This document shows positions 8,059 through 16,740 of a DNA stretch of 64,000 nt, in pieces. The notes beneath the pieces are model-generated. The model was given only the letters and a program-made list of their open reading frames with translations. It searched no databases and had not been told where the DNA came from. Where the stretch lies: contig NZ_BMES01000001.1 in the NCBI RefSeq assembly GCF_014636935.1, forward strand, positions 1,033,383 through 1,097,382, given 5' to 3'. This DNA is from Alsobacter metallidurans. GTDB lineage: Bacteria > Pseudomonadota > Alphaproteobacteria > Rhizobiales > Beijerinckiaceae. Position numbers and translations under genes: made by a program. Positions within the stretch are counted from its first letter, which is position 1; the number at the start of each line of letters is the position of its first letter.

Positions 8059-9663
8059 CTACTGCATCCCGATGGTGGTCAGATCCTGGAACCAGTGCTG
8101 CGCCTGCACGAAGCTCTTCACCTTGGGCGAGAGCGCGTGCGGGTTGGTGTCGTGCACGGCCCAGACCAGCACAGCATCGTCGACGATCAGCGTGTGCGCC
8201 TGCGCGAGCAGCTTGTCCTGCTCGGCCACGTCGAAGCTCTTCTTCGCCTGGTCGATCAGCGCGTCCACCTTGGGGTTGGCGTAGTAGCCCCAGTTCACGC
8301 CCACCGGCGCCACCTGGCCCGAATGGAAAAAGCGCACCAGCGCGTAAAGCGGGTCCGACGTCACGTAGGCGACGTTGTTGGCCGACACGCTGGCGTTCAT
8401 TTCGTCCTTCGCGCCCTTGCGCCATTGCGTGTAGAGCACCTCCAGCTCCACCGGCTTGAACGACACGTCGATGCCGACCTCCTTCAAGTTCTGCTGAATG
8501 TACTCGTTCATCGGCAGGCTCTGCATCTGCCCGGTTCCGCCGGTCGCGATCGCGAAGGTCGCCTTCAGCGGCTTCTCGGGCGAGTAGCCTGCTTCCCTCA
8601 CGAGCGCCTTGGCGGCCTCCGGATCATACTTGATGTCGAAGCTTGGCTTGCCGAACCATGGGCTCGACGGGTCGACCTGACCCTTGGCGGGGCTCGCCAG
8701 CCCGCCCAGCAGCTCCACCAGGCCGGCGCGGTCGATCGCGAGGTTCATGGCCTTGCGCAGGCGGATGTCCGTCCACGGCGAGCCGGGCAGCACGCTCAGA
8801 TGATAGTTCCAGACGTGGGGCGTTACGTTGTCGACGATCTTGAACCCGCCGCTCTTGATTTGCGGCACGGTGTCGGGCGCCGGCGCCTCGATGATGTCCA
8901 CCTGCCCGGAAAGCAGCGCGTTGGTGCGGTTCAGCGCCTCAGGAAGCGGCACCAGCACGAGCTTGTCGACCTTCGGGATGCGCTTGGGGTTCCAGTAGCC
9001 GTCGTTCTTCACCATCTCGGCGCGCTGGCGCGGCTGAAACGAGGTGAGCTTGAACGGCCCCGTGCCGGAGGGCTGCGACGCGAACTTGTCCCAGTCCTTT
9101 CCGACCTTTTCGAACTGCGCCGGGCTCGACACCAGGAACCACAGCATCTGGTAGGGAAAGAAGCTGTCCACGTCCTTGGTGGTGATCTCCACCGTCGCGT
9201 CGTCCACCTTGCGCCAGCTTGCCACGGAGGGGAGCCTCGGCCGCACCTGCGCGCTCTGGCGCTTGTCGAATTGGGCGGACTTGTCGTCCAGCACCTTGTC
9301 CAGGTTCCAGATTACCGCGTCGGCGTTAAAATCGCTGCCGTCGTGGAACTTCACGCCTTGGCGCAGGGAAAAGCGCCAGACTTTCGGGTTGGCGGCGTCC
9401 ACGGTCCAGCCGGTCGCGAGGCCCGGCACGAGCTTGCCCGGGCGGTCGGAGACGTCCATCTCCCAGGCGACCAGCGGGTCGTACAGCGTGTAGCCGGTGA
9501 ACTGGTAGGCGCCCGCGCCGCGGTCGGGCTGGCCGGTGGTCAGCGGGATGTCGGCCAGCGACATGCCATAGCGCACCACGGTTTCGGCGGAGGCGATCGA
9601 AGACACGGCGGCCGAACCGGCCAGAACGGCGATAAACGCTGCGGACAGCAATCTGCGGTGCAT
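8059..9663 (-). CDS. ABC transporter substrate-binding protein, family 5 (peptide type)
   Basis: A 534-residue periplasmic solute-binding protein of the DppA/OppA family (SBP_bac_5). It starts with a Sec signal peptide ending in SIASA before ETVVRYG. The family signature region is recognisable in WRFSLRQGVKFHDGSDFNAD, and the C-terminus ends with the usual lysine-rich segment. It would deliver a peptide, sugar or opine-like ligand to a membrane permease, but none is adjacent, so it is an orphan and its ligand cannot be deduced. The frame extends upstream to 9786; the ATG at 9663 is chosen because it opens the signal peptide and is preceded by AAGGGAG. It is divergent from the ModA-like gene, and the 173-base gap probably holds both promoters. 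Confidence 0.93.
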   Translation of the reverse strand: MHRRLLSAAFIAVLAGSAAVSSIASAETVVRYGMSLADIPLTTGQPDRGAGAYQFTGYTLYDPLVAWEMDVSDRPGKLVPGLATGWTVDAANPKVWRFSLRQGVKFHDGSDFNADAVIWNLDKVLDDKSAQFDKRQSAQVRPRLPSVASWRKVDDATVEITTKDVDSFFPYQMLWFLVSSPAQFEKVGKDWDKFASQPSGTGPFKLTSFQPRQRAEMVKNDGYWNPKRIPKVDKLVLVPLPEALNRTNALLSGQVDIIEAPAPDTVPQIKSGGFKIVDNVTPHVWNYHLSVLPGSPWTDIRLRKAMNLAIDRAGLVELLGGLASPAKGQVDPSSPWFGKPSFDIKYDPEAAKALVREAGYSPEKPLKATFAIATGGTGQMQSLPMNEYIQQNLKEVGIDVSFKPVELEVLYTQWRKGAKDEMNASVSANNVAYVTSDPLYALVRFFHSGQVAPVGVNWGYYANPKVDALIDQAKKSFDVAEQDKLLAQAHTLIVDDAVLVWAVHDTNPHALSPKVKSFVQAQHWFQDLTTIGMQ

Positions 9664-9836
9664 TGCGGGCTCCCTTGAAGGAAGCTCTTGCTCTGCAAGT
9701 GGGATGCCAAATGCCAAGCCGTTAAGCGGCTCCTTCTCAAGGCTGCGTGAACGTTGTCGCTCCTGGCTTGAATGCGGCGAGCACACGCCCGAAGCTGCGC
9801 CCGGAGGCGCCCGCGAGCGGCGCCCGGGAGGAACGC

Positions 9837-10586
9837 ATGAAGGTTACAGCATTCATCGTTGCGGGAGCCGCGGGACTCGGCGCCGGTTCGGCCACCGCGG
9901 GCGAGATCCGGCTCGTCGGCACCGGCGCGGTGAAACACACCATCGAGAAGCTTTCGGAGGACTTCCGCCTGCGCACCGGCCATGAGGTTCGCGGCGCCTA
10001 TGCGACCGCCGGCGTGGTGACGAGTCGCATCGAGGGCGGCGAGGCCGCCGAAATCGTGGCGTCGAGCCGCGCCAGCATCGCCACGCTGGTGAAAGCCGGC
10101 AAGGTTGCCGGGGAGGCGCGCGACCTCGGACAGGTCCGCGTCGCCATGGCGGTGCGGTCCGGCGCTCCGAAGCCTGACCTTTCGACCCCCGAGGCCTTGA
10201 AAGCGGCCCTGCTGGCGGCGGCCAGCGTCGGCTATGGCGACCCCGGGACGGGCGCCACCACGGGCATCCACTTCGCCAAGCTGCTCGAGCAGCTGGGCGT
10301 CGCCGACGTCGTGAACGCCAAGGCGAACCTGCAGAAGGACGGCCTCGACGTGATGAAGGAGGTCGCGGAGGGCCGCGCCGCCGTCGGCATCACGCAGGCC
10401 AGCGAAGTGCAGGCGGTCGCGGGCGTCGACTTTGCGGGATACCTGCCCGAGGCCCAGCAACTCGTCAGCACCTACACGGCGGCTCTGACGCCGGCCGGCG
10501 CCAGGAACCCCGTCGCGTCCGCGTTCCTGGCCTTTATCGCCGGGCCTGAAGGCAAAGCCGCCTTCAAGGCGGCGGGCTTCGACTAG
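9837..10586 (+). CDS. ModA-like periplasmic substrate-binding protein
   Basis: A 249-residue protein with a short Sec signal peptide (cleavage near GSATAG) and the fold signature of the molybdate-binding-protein-like class. Recognisable segments are LVGTGAVKHTIEKLSEDF, the GYGDPGTGATTG phosphate-loop-like turn and the C-terminal VASAFLAFIAGPEGKAAFKA. Such proteins bind oxyanions such as molybdate, or other small ligands. No modB or modC gene is nearby, so true molybdate transport is unproven. Its start is fixed by GGAGGAA eight bases upstream; the frame is open further back to 9747. It is divergent from a family 5 binding protein, an arrangement of two unrelated orphan binders whose link is unclear. 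Confidence 0.85.
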   Translation: MKVTAFIVAGAAGLGAGSATAGEIRLVGTGAVKHTIEKLSEDFRLRTGHEVRGAYATAGVVTSRIEGGEAAEIVASSRASIATLVKAGKVAGEARDLGQVRVAMAVRSGAPKPDLSTPEALKAALLAAASVGYGDPGTGATTGIHFAKLLEQLGVADVVNAKANLQKDGLDVMKEVAEGRAAVGITQASEVQAVAGVDFAGYLPEAQQLVSTYTAALTPAGARNPVASAFLAFIAGPEGKAAFKAAGFD

Positions 10587-10745
10587 TCCGGCCCGCCGCT
10601 TGCGGCCGCCCTCGCTTCTCTCGTGGAGAGCCGCGAGGGGAGGCGATCCAGCCCTAGCCCGAGGCGCCGGCGCGTCCTACTCTGTGGCCATGTCCAACCT
10701 GGGAATCACCACCCGCAGCCCGGTTCGCTGGGCGTCGCTTTGATC

Positions 10746-12620
10746 ATGGCCGTTCGTCGCCTCGATCCCGTGCTGGTGGATCGCATCGCGGCCGGCGAGG
10801 TCGTGGAGCGGCCCGCCTCAGCCGTGAAGGAACTCGTCGAGAACGCCTTGGACGCCGGCGCCAGCCGGATCGAGGTGGTGATCGAGGGCGGCGGGCGCAG
10901 CCTCATCCGCGTGGTGGACGACGGGCTCGGCATGACGCCCGAGGACCTCGACCTCGCGGTGGAGCGCCACGCCACCTCCAAGCTGCCGGACGGCGACCTG
11001 TTCGCCATCGACACGCTGGGCTTCCGCGGCGAGGCGCTGCCCTCCATCGGGGCGGTGGCGCGTCTCCACATCGCGACCCGGCGAAACGGCGCGCCGCATG
11101 GCTCGTCCATCCTGGTGGACGCCGGACTGAAGCATAGCGTCCGCCCCGCCGCCGTCGACCGCGGCACCCGCGTCGAGATCGCCGACCTGTTCTACGCCAC
11201 CCCGGCGCGCCTCAAATTCCTGAAGACCGACCGCGCCGAGGCGCAGGCCGTCGCCGACATGCTGAAGCGCCTCGCCATGGCGCATCCGCACGTGCGCTTC
11301 GAACTGGGCGGGGAGGGCGCTCCGGCGCTGGACTACCCCGCCGCCGTGGACCTCGACCCCGCCGCCGCGCTGGCCCGCCGCCTGGCGCAGGTGATGGGCC
11401 GCGATTTCGTCGACAACGCCTTGCCGGTGGATGCCTGGCGCGAGGACGTCGGCCTCGCCGGCCTCGCTGGCCTGCCCACCGCGCACCGGCCCACCGGCGC
11501 GGCCATCCACCTCTTCGTCAACGGTCGCCCGGTGCGCGACAAGCTGCTGCTCGGCGCCGTGAAGGGCGCCTACGCGGACGTGGTGCCGAGCGGCCGCCAC
11601 CCCGCGCTGGCGCTGTTCGTCACCTGCCCGGCGCGACTGGTGGACGTCAACGTCCACCCGGGCAAGAGCGAGGTGCGCTTCCGCGACCCCGGCCTCATCC
11701 GCGGCCTCGTGGTGGGGTCGCTGAAGCAGGCGCTGGCCGGCGCCGGCCACCGCGCTTCCAACACGGTGGGGTCGGCGACCATCGACGCGCTGCGGGCCCA
11801 CACCGGCGCGCAGGCGCCGCGCTCCTGGCTCGCCTCGCCGGCGACGCGCAACCTCGACTGGAACTGGCGCGCCAGCCCGGCCGCCCCCGCTGAGCCGCCT
11901 GGGCCCGCCGGTTACGACACTGGCCCCGCCCCCGCCTTCGGCTTCGCCGAAGCCGCCCAGGCCGCCTTCGCGACTCTCGCCGACCCTGCGGCCGACGGCC
12001 GCGCGGCCGCCTTCGCGCCCGCGCCGGACCAGCTGGAACGTCCCCTCGGCGCCGCCCGGGCGCAGCTGCACGACACCTACATCGTCGCGCAGACCCGCGA
12101 CGGCGTGGTGATCGTCGACCAGCACGCCGCGCACGAACGCCTCGTCTACGAGCGCCTGAAGGCCGAGCGCGCCGCCGCCGGCGGTGTTTCCCGCCAGATG
12201 CTGCTGATCCCCGCCGTGGTCGACCTCGACCCCGTGGAGGTCGACCGGCTGGCCGAAAAGGCGGACCTGCTCGCCGCGCTCGGCCTCGTGATCGAGCCCT
12301 TCGGCCCCGGCGCGGTCGCGGTGAGCGAAGTCCCGGCCGCGCTCGCGGGCGCGGACGTCGCCGCCTTGGTGCGCGACCTCGCGGACTCGCTGGAGGAATG
12401 GGGCGGCGCCCTGGCGCTGGAAGACCGCCTCGACCACGTGCTGGCGACCTTCGCGTGCCACCACTCGGTGCGCGCCGGTCGACGCCTCAAGCCGGAGGAA
12501 ATGAACGCCCTCCTGCGCGAGATGGAGGCGACGCCGCTCTCCGGCCAGTGCAACCACGGCCGGCCGACCTATGTGGAGCTCAAGCTCGCCGACATCGAGC
12601 GGCTGTTCGGGCGACGGTGA
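10746..12620 (+). CDS. mutL: DNA mismatch repair protein MutL
   Basis: A 624-residue cytoplasmic mismatch-repair ATPase. The N-terminal GHKL ATPase motifs are intact: [12 protein letters not shown] with the Mg-binding Asn, DDGLGM, and [10 protein letters not shown]. The C-terminal dimerisation domain contains [12 protein letters not shown], matching the metal-binding endonuclease motif DQHA(X)2E(X)4E of MutL proteins from bacteria that lack MutH. A Pro/Ala-rich linker of about 100 residues joins the two. The protein therefore likely nicks the daughter strand itself after MutS recognition. The frame extends back to 10623, but the ATG at 10746 begins the conserved [19 protein letters not shown] segment. 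Confidence 0.97.
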   Translation: MAVRRLDPVLVDRIAAGEVVERPASAVKELVENALDAGASRIEVVIEGGGRSLIRVVDDGLGMTPEDLDLAVERHATSKLPDGDLFAIDTLGFRGEALPSIGAVARLHIATRRNGAPHGSSILVDAGLKHSVRPAAVDRGTRVEIADLFYATPARLKFLKTDRAEAQAVADMLKRLAMAHPHVRFELGGEGAPALDYPAAVDLDPAAALARRLAQVMGRDFVDNALPVDAWREDVGLAGLAGLPTAHRPTGAAIHLFVNGRPVRDKLLLGAVKGAYADVVPSGRHPALALFVTCPARLVDVNVHPGKSEVRFRDPGLIRGLVVGSLKQALAGAGHRASNTVGSATIDALRAHTGAQAPRSWLASPATRNLDWNWRASPAAPAEPPGPAGYDTGPAPAFGFAEAAQAAFATLADPAADGRAAAFAPAPDQLERPLGAARAQLHDTYIVAQTRDGVVIVDQHAAHERLVYERLKAERAAAGGVSRQMLLIPAVVDLDPVEVDRLAEKADLLAALGLVIEPFGPGAVAVSEVPAALAGADVAALVRDLADSLEEWGGALALEDRLDHVLATFACHHSVRAGRRLKPEEMNALLREMEATPLSGQCNHGRPTYVELKLADIERLFGRR

Positions 12621-12628
12621 GGGGCGCT

Positions 12629-12656
12629 TGTTGGTTGGCAAGCGTTCACTTATGAT
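12629..12656 (+). promoter_or_regulatory. candidate promoter of the toxin-antitoxin pair, implying a leaderless mRNA
   Basis: TTGTTG (12629-12634) and TATGAT (12651-12656) are spaced 16 bases apart and resemble sigma-70 boxes. The antitoxin ATG at 12663 is the seventh base after the -10 box, where transcription would normally start. A hairpin, CGCTTG/CAAGCG (12625-12630 with 12639-12644), overlaps the promoter and could be an operator for autoregulation or a weak end of mutL. This is pattern matching only. Confidence 0.4.
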
Positions 12657-12662
12657 TTCGGA

Positions 12663-12956
12663 ATGAAGTCGACGATCGTGAACCTGGGCAGCACACGCGG
12701 TTTGCGCCTGCCGGATGAGATCCTTGACGCGGCGGGGGTTACCCATGCCGTGAACGTCGAGCTGCGCGGCGACGAAGTCGTTCTGACTGCCGCGGACGAA
12801 CACGTTGAGGCCGAGGGCATCGACGGTGTTGGATCGGCGGACGAAGACAGCGTTTTGAGCCGGATCGGCGAAACTGATTTCGATCACGAGGAATGGGAAT
12901 GGCCGAACGATTTCGACGGCCTCCGGCGCCCAGTCGTTTCGAAGCCTGTCTCGTAG
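12663..12956 (+). CDS. AbrB-fold antitoxin, MazE type
   Basis: A 97-residue protein. Residues 1-45 match the swapped-hairpin AbrB DNA-binding fold (IVNLGSTRGLRLPDEIL, then VNVELRGDEVVLTA). The C-terminal half is very acidic with two tryptophans (DFDHEEWEWPNDFD), as expected for a tail that wraps and neutralises a MazF-type toxin. The toxin gene starts inside its 3' end, overlapping about 58 bases, typical of toxin-antitoxin pairs. It would bind the promoter as repressor alone or with the toxin. The pair sits between mutL and rsmD, and its lower GC than the neighbours suggests horizontal arrival. There is no good ribosome site, consistent with a leaderless start. Confidence 0.82.
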   Translation: MKSTIVNLGSTRGLRLPDEILDAAGVTHAVNVELRGDEVVLTAADEHVEAEGIDGVGSADEDSVLSRIGETDFDHEEWEWPNDFDGLRRPVVSKPVS

Positions 12957-13246
12957 ATCTCGATCCAGTCGTCGGTTCCGAGATCGCCAAGAAGAGGCCA
13001 TGCGTCGTGGTGTCTCCCGACCGCCTGAACGCCACCTTGGCGACGGCCCTTATCGTTCCGCTGACATCGAGGAGGCGCGGTTGGGATCACCGCGTGCCGC
13101 TGCTGTTCGACGGCGTTCGGGGCGAACTCTGCACCGACCAGTTACGCGCGGTCAGCAAGGAGCGCCTTCGCCGCTACCTCGGCGTTCTCGACCCGATCAC
13201 CGCGCGCCGACTGTCTTCGTCCTTGCAGTCGCTTTTCGCTGATTGA
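12899..13246 (+). CDS. MazF/PemK-family endoribonuclease toxin
   Basis: A 115-residue protein of the CcdB/PemK fold. The signature LVDLDPVVGSEIAKKRPCVVVS near residue 18 and the later block GELCTDQLRAVSKERL match MazF-type mRNA interferases, which cleave RNA at short motifs and stop growth unless bound by the antitoxin. An ATG at 12893 is in frame, but GAGGA ends directly before it, so the ATG at 12899 with a six-base spacing is the likely start. Length and motifs appear intact, so the toxin is probably functional. It overlaps the antitoxin gene, so translation is coupled. Confidence 0.85.
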   Translation: MAERFRRPPAPSRFEACLVDLDPVVGSEIAKKRPCVVVSPDRLNATLATALIVPLTSRRRGWDHRVPLLFDGVRGELCTDQLRAVSKERLRRYLGVLDPITARRLSSSLQSLFAD

Positions 13247-13288
13247 AGCGTCGTCCCACCGCTTGAGCCAGCGGAGTCGAACGCCGCC

Positions 13289-13846
13289 TCACGGCGCCAC
13301 GCGCGCGAACGCCACCTGCGTGTCGCCGTAGTCGCGCCGTTCCAGCAGCGTGAAGCCGTTCGGCAGCGTGAGTTCTGCCTCGGCGTGCTCTTCCACCACC
13401 AGCAGCGCGCCTGGGGCCAGCCAGCCGCCGGCGAGCGCGGAGGCGAGCGCCAGGGGGGCGAGGCCCTTGCCGTAGGGCGGGTCGCAGAATACGAGCCCAA
13501 AGGGCGCGTTCGGGTGCGCGGCCCCGAGCTTGGTCGCGTCGCGGCGAAACACCTTGCTGAGGCTGGCGGCGCCGAGCGCCTCGATGTTGCTTTTCGTCAG
13601 GCCGCGACCCTCTGCGGAATCGTCCACGAACAGCGCGTAGGCGGCGCCGCGTGACAACGCTTCAAGCCCCATCGCGCCCGTGCCGGCGAAGAGGTCGAGC
13701 ACGCGCGCGCCGTGGACCGGGTCCTCGTGCGCATGAGCGAGGATGTTGAAGATTGTCTCGCGCAGCCGATCGGAGGTCGGCCGCACGGCTTGCGTCTTCG
13801 GGCTCGCGAGCGCCCGGCCCTTGAACCGGCCGCCGACGATCCGCAT
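13289..13846 (-). CDS. rsmD: 16S rRNA (guanine-966 N2) methyltransferase
   Basis: A 185-residue SAM-dependent methyltransferase that modifies G966 in helix 31 of 16S rRNA. The N-terminal MRIVGGRFKGRALASP and the block RPTSDRLRETIFNIL are family hallmarks. The SAM-binding motif is VLDLFAGTGAMGLEALSRGA, and the catalytic DPPY is in VFCDPPYGKG. The length is normal. It follows the tailed pseudouridine synthase gene by 3 bases on the same strand, so the two rRNA-modifying enzymes are probably translated from one mRNA. Confidence 0.96.
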   Translation of the reverse strand: MRIVGGRFKGRALASPKTQAVRPTSDRLRETIFNILAHAHEDPVHGARVLDLFAGTGAMGLEALSRGAAYALFVDDSAEGRGLTKSNIEALGAASLSKVFRRDATKLGAAHPNAPFGLVFCDPPYGKGLAPLALASALAGGWLAPGALLVVEEHAEAELTLPNGFTLLERRDYGDTQVAFARVAP

Positions 13847-13849
13847 GGG

Positions 13850-16213
13850 TCAGCCTTCGCGCGGCCGCCGGGGCGGACGTCCGCCCGCGCCGCCGGAGCC
13901 GCCGCGCCCAGGACCCGAGCCGCCACGGCCGGGCCCTTTGGAGAAGCCGCCCGGCTTGCCGCCAGGAGCTCCGCGTGACGCGCCAGGACCGCCGCGCGAA
14001 CCGCCGGGGCCGCTCGGCCTGTCGCCGCGCGCCTTGAACCCGCCTTCGGGCCGATCGCTCCGCGTGGGGCGATCTCCCCGTGCGGGTCGATCGCCGCCGC
14101 CGGCGGGCCGCTCGCCCCTGGGTTTGAAGCCCTCGCCGCCACGATCGTCGCGCGGCTTGAAGGTGCGCGGCTTGCGCGCGCCGCCCTCGCCGTCAGCCTT
14201 GCGTCCCTCGAACCACAGATCGCGCTTGGGCCGGTCATCGCCGCCGCTGCGCGGCCGCTCGTCGCGTTCGCGGGGCGCATAGCTACGCTTCTCGCCTGAG
14301 CCGGCCCGGTCGCCGCCGAAGCTGCGCTTGGGGCCGCCCGTGGGCCGGTCGCCGAAGCTGCGCCGCTCGCCGCGCTCGCCCGCCGGGCGCTCGCGCCGGT
14401 CGCCCTCTGGGCGGGCCCGGAAGGGCCTGTCAGACCGCGGCCGCTCCGCGCCATCGTCGCGCGGCCTTGCGGAAGCGCGACGCTGGGGGCGGTCCTCTCG
14501 GGGCGTTTCGCGCTCGAAGGCGGCCGGATCGGCCTTGATCCGCTCCACCTTCACGGCGCGGCCCTTGGGGTCCTTCACCGCGCCGGCGCGCGAGCGCACC
14601 TTGTCGGCGCTTTCGGCGCGGGCCAGCTTGGGGTCGGCGCCCCGGCGCGGGACCTTGCCGCGCGGCACGTTGGCCTCGGCGTCGTCGGCGCGCCAGATGC
14701 TGGTCAGCGGCTCCATCGGATGCCGGCGCTTGGGCTTGGGCTTCTCGTCGCCCTCCGTCTCGCCGAAACGGCCCGCCGGGCGACGGTCGTCGCGAGCCCC
14801 GCGGTCGTCCCGACCGCCACGGTCGTCACGACCGCCACGGTCGTCTCGGTCCTGGCCCCAGCTGCGGCCGGCGCCGCGCTCGGGGGCGTCGTCACGGCTG
14901 CGCCGCTTCGGGCGGTCGTCGCCCGTCACGGCGTCGCGCGCCGTTTTGGCCTTGGGCCGGAAGTCGTCCTCGTCATACACGAATACCGGCGCGTCGAAGT
15001 CCACCTCCGCCTGGGCGGCGAGATCGACCCCGAGCTGGTCCTGCAGCACGCGGGTGGGGATTTCCTCGGCCGCGCCCTCGGGCAACTCGTTGAGCTGGAA
15101 CGGGCCGAAGGAGAGCCGGATCAGCCGGTTCACCTGCAGGCCCAGATGCTCGAGGATCTTCTTGACCTCGCGGTTCTTGCCCTCGCGCAGGCCCAGCGTC
15201 AGCCAGGCGTTGTCGCCTTGCGCGCGGTCCAGCGTGGCTTCCACGGGGCCGTAGTTCATGCCCTCCACGGTGACGCCGTCGCGCAATGCGTCGAGCTGCG
15301 GCTGCGTGATCTCGCCAAAGGCGCGCACGCGGTAGCGGCGCAGCCAGCCGGTCTCGGGCAGCGACAGCACGCGCGCCAGCCCGCCGTCATTGGTGAGCAG
15401 CAGCAGGCCCTCGGTGTTGATGTCGAGGCGTCCGATCGTGATCACGCGCGGCAGGCCGGGCGGCAGCGCGTCGAACACGGTGCGACGGCCCTCAGGGTCG
15501 CGCACCGTGGTCACCACGCCGCGCGGCTTGTGGAACATGAACAAGCGCGTGCGCTCGCGAGTCGGCAGCGGCGCGCCGTCCACCACGATCTTGTCGTTGG
15601 CGTTCACGTCCAGCGCCGGGCTGGTCAGCGTCACGCCGTTCACGGCGACGCGGCCGGCCTCGATCCACGCCTCGGCGTCGCGGCGCGAGCACAGGCCCGC
15701 GCGGGCGATCACCTTGGCGATGCGCTCGGAAAACTCCTTGCGCGGCGCCGCCTCGGCGGTTTTGCGGGATTTGAAGTCACGGCCGCCCTTGGCGTCGTCG
15801 CGTGCTTTGAAGTCGCCCTTTGGCGCTGCGCGTCCCGCGCCAAAGCTCTTGCGTTCGCCGCCCTCGGGGCGGGCCCGGAACAACCGCTCGCCGCCTTCGG
15901 CGCGCGCGGGCCGGCTGCCTTGCGGCCGATCACCTTGTGGCCGGTCACCTTGCGGTCGGGCGCTGCGCTGCGGCCGGTCGCCTGTCGCGGGCCGCTCCGG
16001 GCGCGCCGGGCGGTCGCCGTCGAAGCGCCTCGGCCGGGCGTCGCCCTCGGGACGCGGACCGCGCGCGGGGCGGTCGTCGCCGCCGCGGCCCTTTGCGGGT
16101 CCGCCGGAGCGTGGGCCGAAGCTCTTGCCGCCGCGGCTGTCGCCGCCGCCGGCGCCGCCACGGGATGGAGGCCGGCCCTTGCCGCCGCCGCGATCATTCG
16201 TTCTGTCGTTCAT
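13850..16213 (-). CDS. RluB-like 23S rRNA pseudouridine synthase with long RG/RPD-rich tails
   Basis: A 787-residue protein, about three times the normal size. The core is ordinary: an S4 RNA-binding domain (about 163-209, RIAKVIARAGLCSRRDAEAW) and a pseudouridine synthase domain (about 223-385) with catalytic Asp264 in GRLDINTEGLLLLTNDG. It likely modifies position 2605 of 23S rRNA. Residues 1-160 and about 415-787 are low-complexity and rich in Arg, Gly, Asp and Pro, with repeats such as DRPQG and DDRGGR and an RGG-type C-terminus. Inside the tail, about residues 499-570 form a less repetitive island (HPMEPLTSIWRADDAEANVP) that may be conserved. The ATG at 16213 is preferred to 16258 because it begins the tail cleanly. 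The gene precedes rsmD. Similar tailed versions are known in rhizobia. Confidence 0.93.
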   Translation of the reverse strand: MNDRTNDRGGGKGRPPSRGGAGGGDSRGGKSFGPRSGGPAKGRGGDDRPARGPRPEGDARPRRFDGDRPARPERPATGDRPQRSARPQGDRPQGDRPQGSRPARAEGGERLFRARPEGGERKSFGAGRAAPKGDFKARDDAKGGRDFKSRKTAEAAPRKEFSERIAKVIARAGLCSRRDAEAWIEAGRVAVNGVTLTSPALDVNANDKIVVDGAPLPTRERTRLFMFHKPRGVVTTVRDPEGRRTVFDALPPGLPRVITIGRLDINTEGLLLLTNDGGLARVLSLPETGWLRRYRVRAFGEITQPQLDALRDGVTVEGMNYGPVEATLDRAQGDNAWLTLGLREGKNREVKKILEHLGLQVNRLIRLSFGPFQLNELPEGAAEEIPTRVLQDQLGVDLAAQAEVDFDAPVFVYDEDDFRPKAKTARDAVTGDDRPKRRSRDDAPERGAGRSWGQDRDDRGGRDDRGGRDDRGARDDRRPAGRFGETEGDEKPKPKRRHPMEPLTSIWRADDAEANVPRGKVPRRGADPKLARAESADKVRSRAGAVKDPKGRAVKVERIKADPAAFERETPREDRPQRRASARPRDDGAERPRSDRPFRARPEGDRRERPAGERGERRSFGDRPTGGPKRSFGGDRAGSGEKRSYAPRERDERPRSGGDDRPKRDLWFEGRKADGEGGARKPRTFKPRDDRGGEGFKPRGERPAGGGDRPARGDRPTRSDRPEGGFKARGDRPSGPGGSRGGPGASRGAPGGKPGGFSKGPGRGGSGPGRGGSGGAGGRPPRRPREG

Positions 16214-16287
16214 TGGCCGCTGATAGAGCATTTCGTGCCGAAGTGGTATCGGCTTCACGAAACTTCCTTGCCGACAAGGACCTCGCC

Positions 16288-16740
16288 GTGCCCGAAATCC
16301 GTCCCGACCCCATGGCGCTGGCGCTGGACGAGGCGCGCGCCGCCGCAGCGCGAGGCGAGGTGCCGGTGGGCGCCGTGGTGGTGCGCGACGGCGCCGTTCT
16401 GGCGGTGGCGGGCAATAGGACGTTGGCGGACCATGATCCCTCCGCGCATGCCGAGATGCTGGCCATCCGGCAGGCCTGCGCGGCGATCGGCTCCGAGCGG
16501 CTGGTCGGCTGCGATCTCTACGTCACGCTGGAGCCCTGCCCGATGTGCGCCGGCGCGATCTCGTTCGCGCGCATCCGGCGGCTTTATTTCGGCGCAGGCG
16601 ACCCCAAGGGCGGCGCGGTGGAGCATGGCGTCAGGCTCTACGCGTCGCCCACCTGCCACCACGCCCCAGAGGTCTATGGCGGGCTGCGCGAGAGCGAGGC
16701 GGCCACGATGCTCAGGGCCTTTTTCGCCGAGCGGCGCTGA
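16288..16740 (+). CDS. tadA: tRNA-specific adenosine deaminase
   Basis: A 150-residue zinc deaminase that converts A34 of tRNA-Arg(ACG) to inosine. The motif HAEM gives zinc ligand His54 and proton-shuttling Glu56, and PCPMCAGA gives ligands Cys84 and Cys87. The frame is open upstream. I chose GTG at 16288 because AAGGA lies seven bases before it and it gives the usual length; the in-frame ATG at 16312 is the alternative. It is divergent from the RluB-like gene, with 74 bases between. Its last 29 bases overlap the convergent lipase gene. Confidence 0.95.
   Translation: MPEIRPDPMALALDEARAAAARGEVPVGAVVVRDGAVLAVAGNRTLADHDPSAHAEMLAIRQACAAIGSERLVGCDLYVTLEPCPMCAGAISFARIRRLYFGAGDPKGGAVEHGVRLYASPTCHHAPEVYGGLRESEAATMLRAFFAERR

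Noticed and set aside
9664-9836. Possible riboswitch ahead of the ModA-like gene.
   Set aside because: No recognisable molybdenum cofactor or other aptamer structure was seen, and the gap is shared with a divergent gene.
13861-16200. Repetitive sequence that at first looked like a tandem DNA repeat or CRISPR-like array.
   Set aside because: The repetition follows the codon frame of the RluB-like tail (DRP, RGG units) with no constant repeat-spacer lengths.
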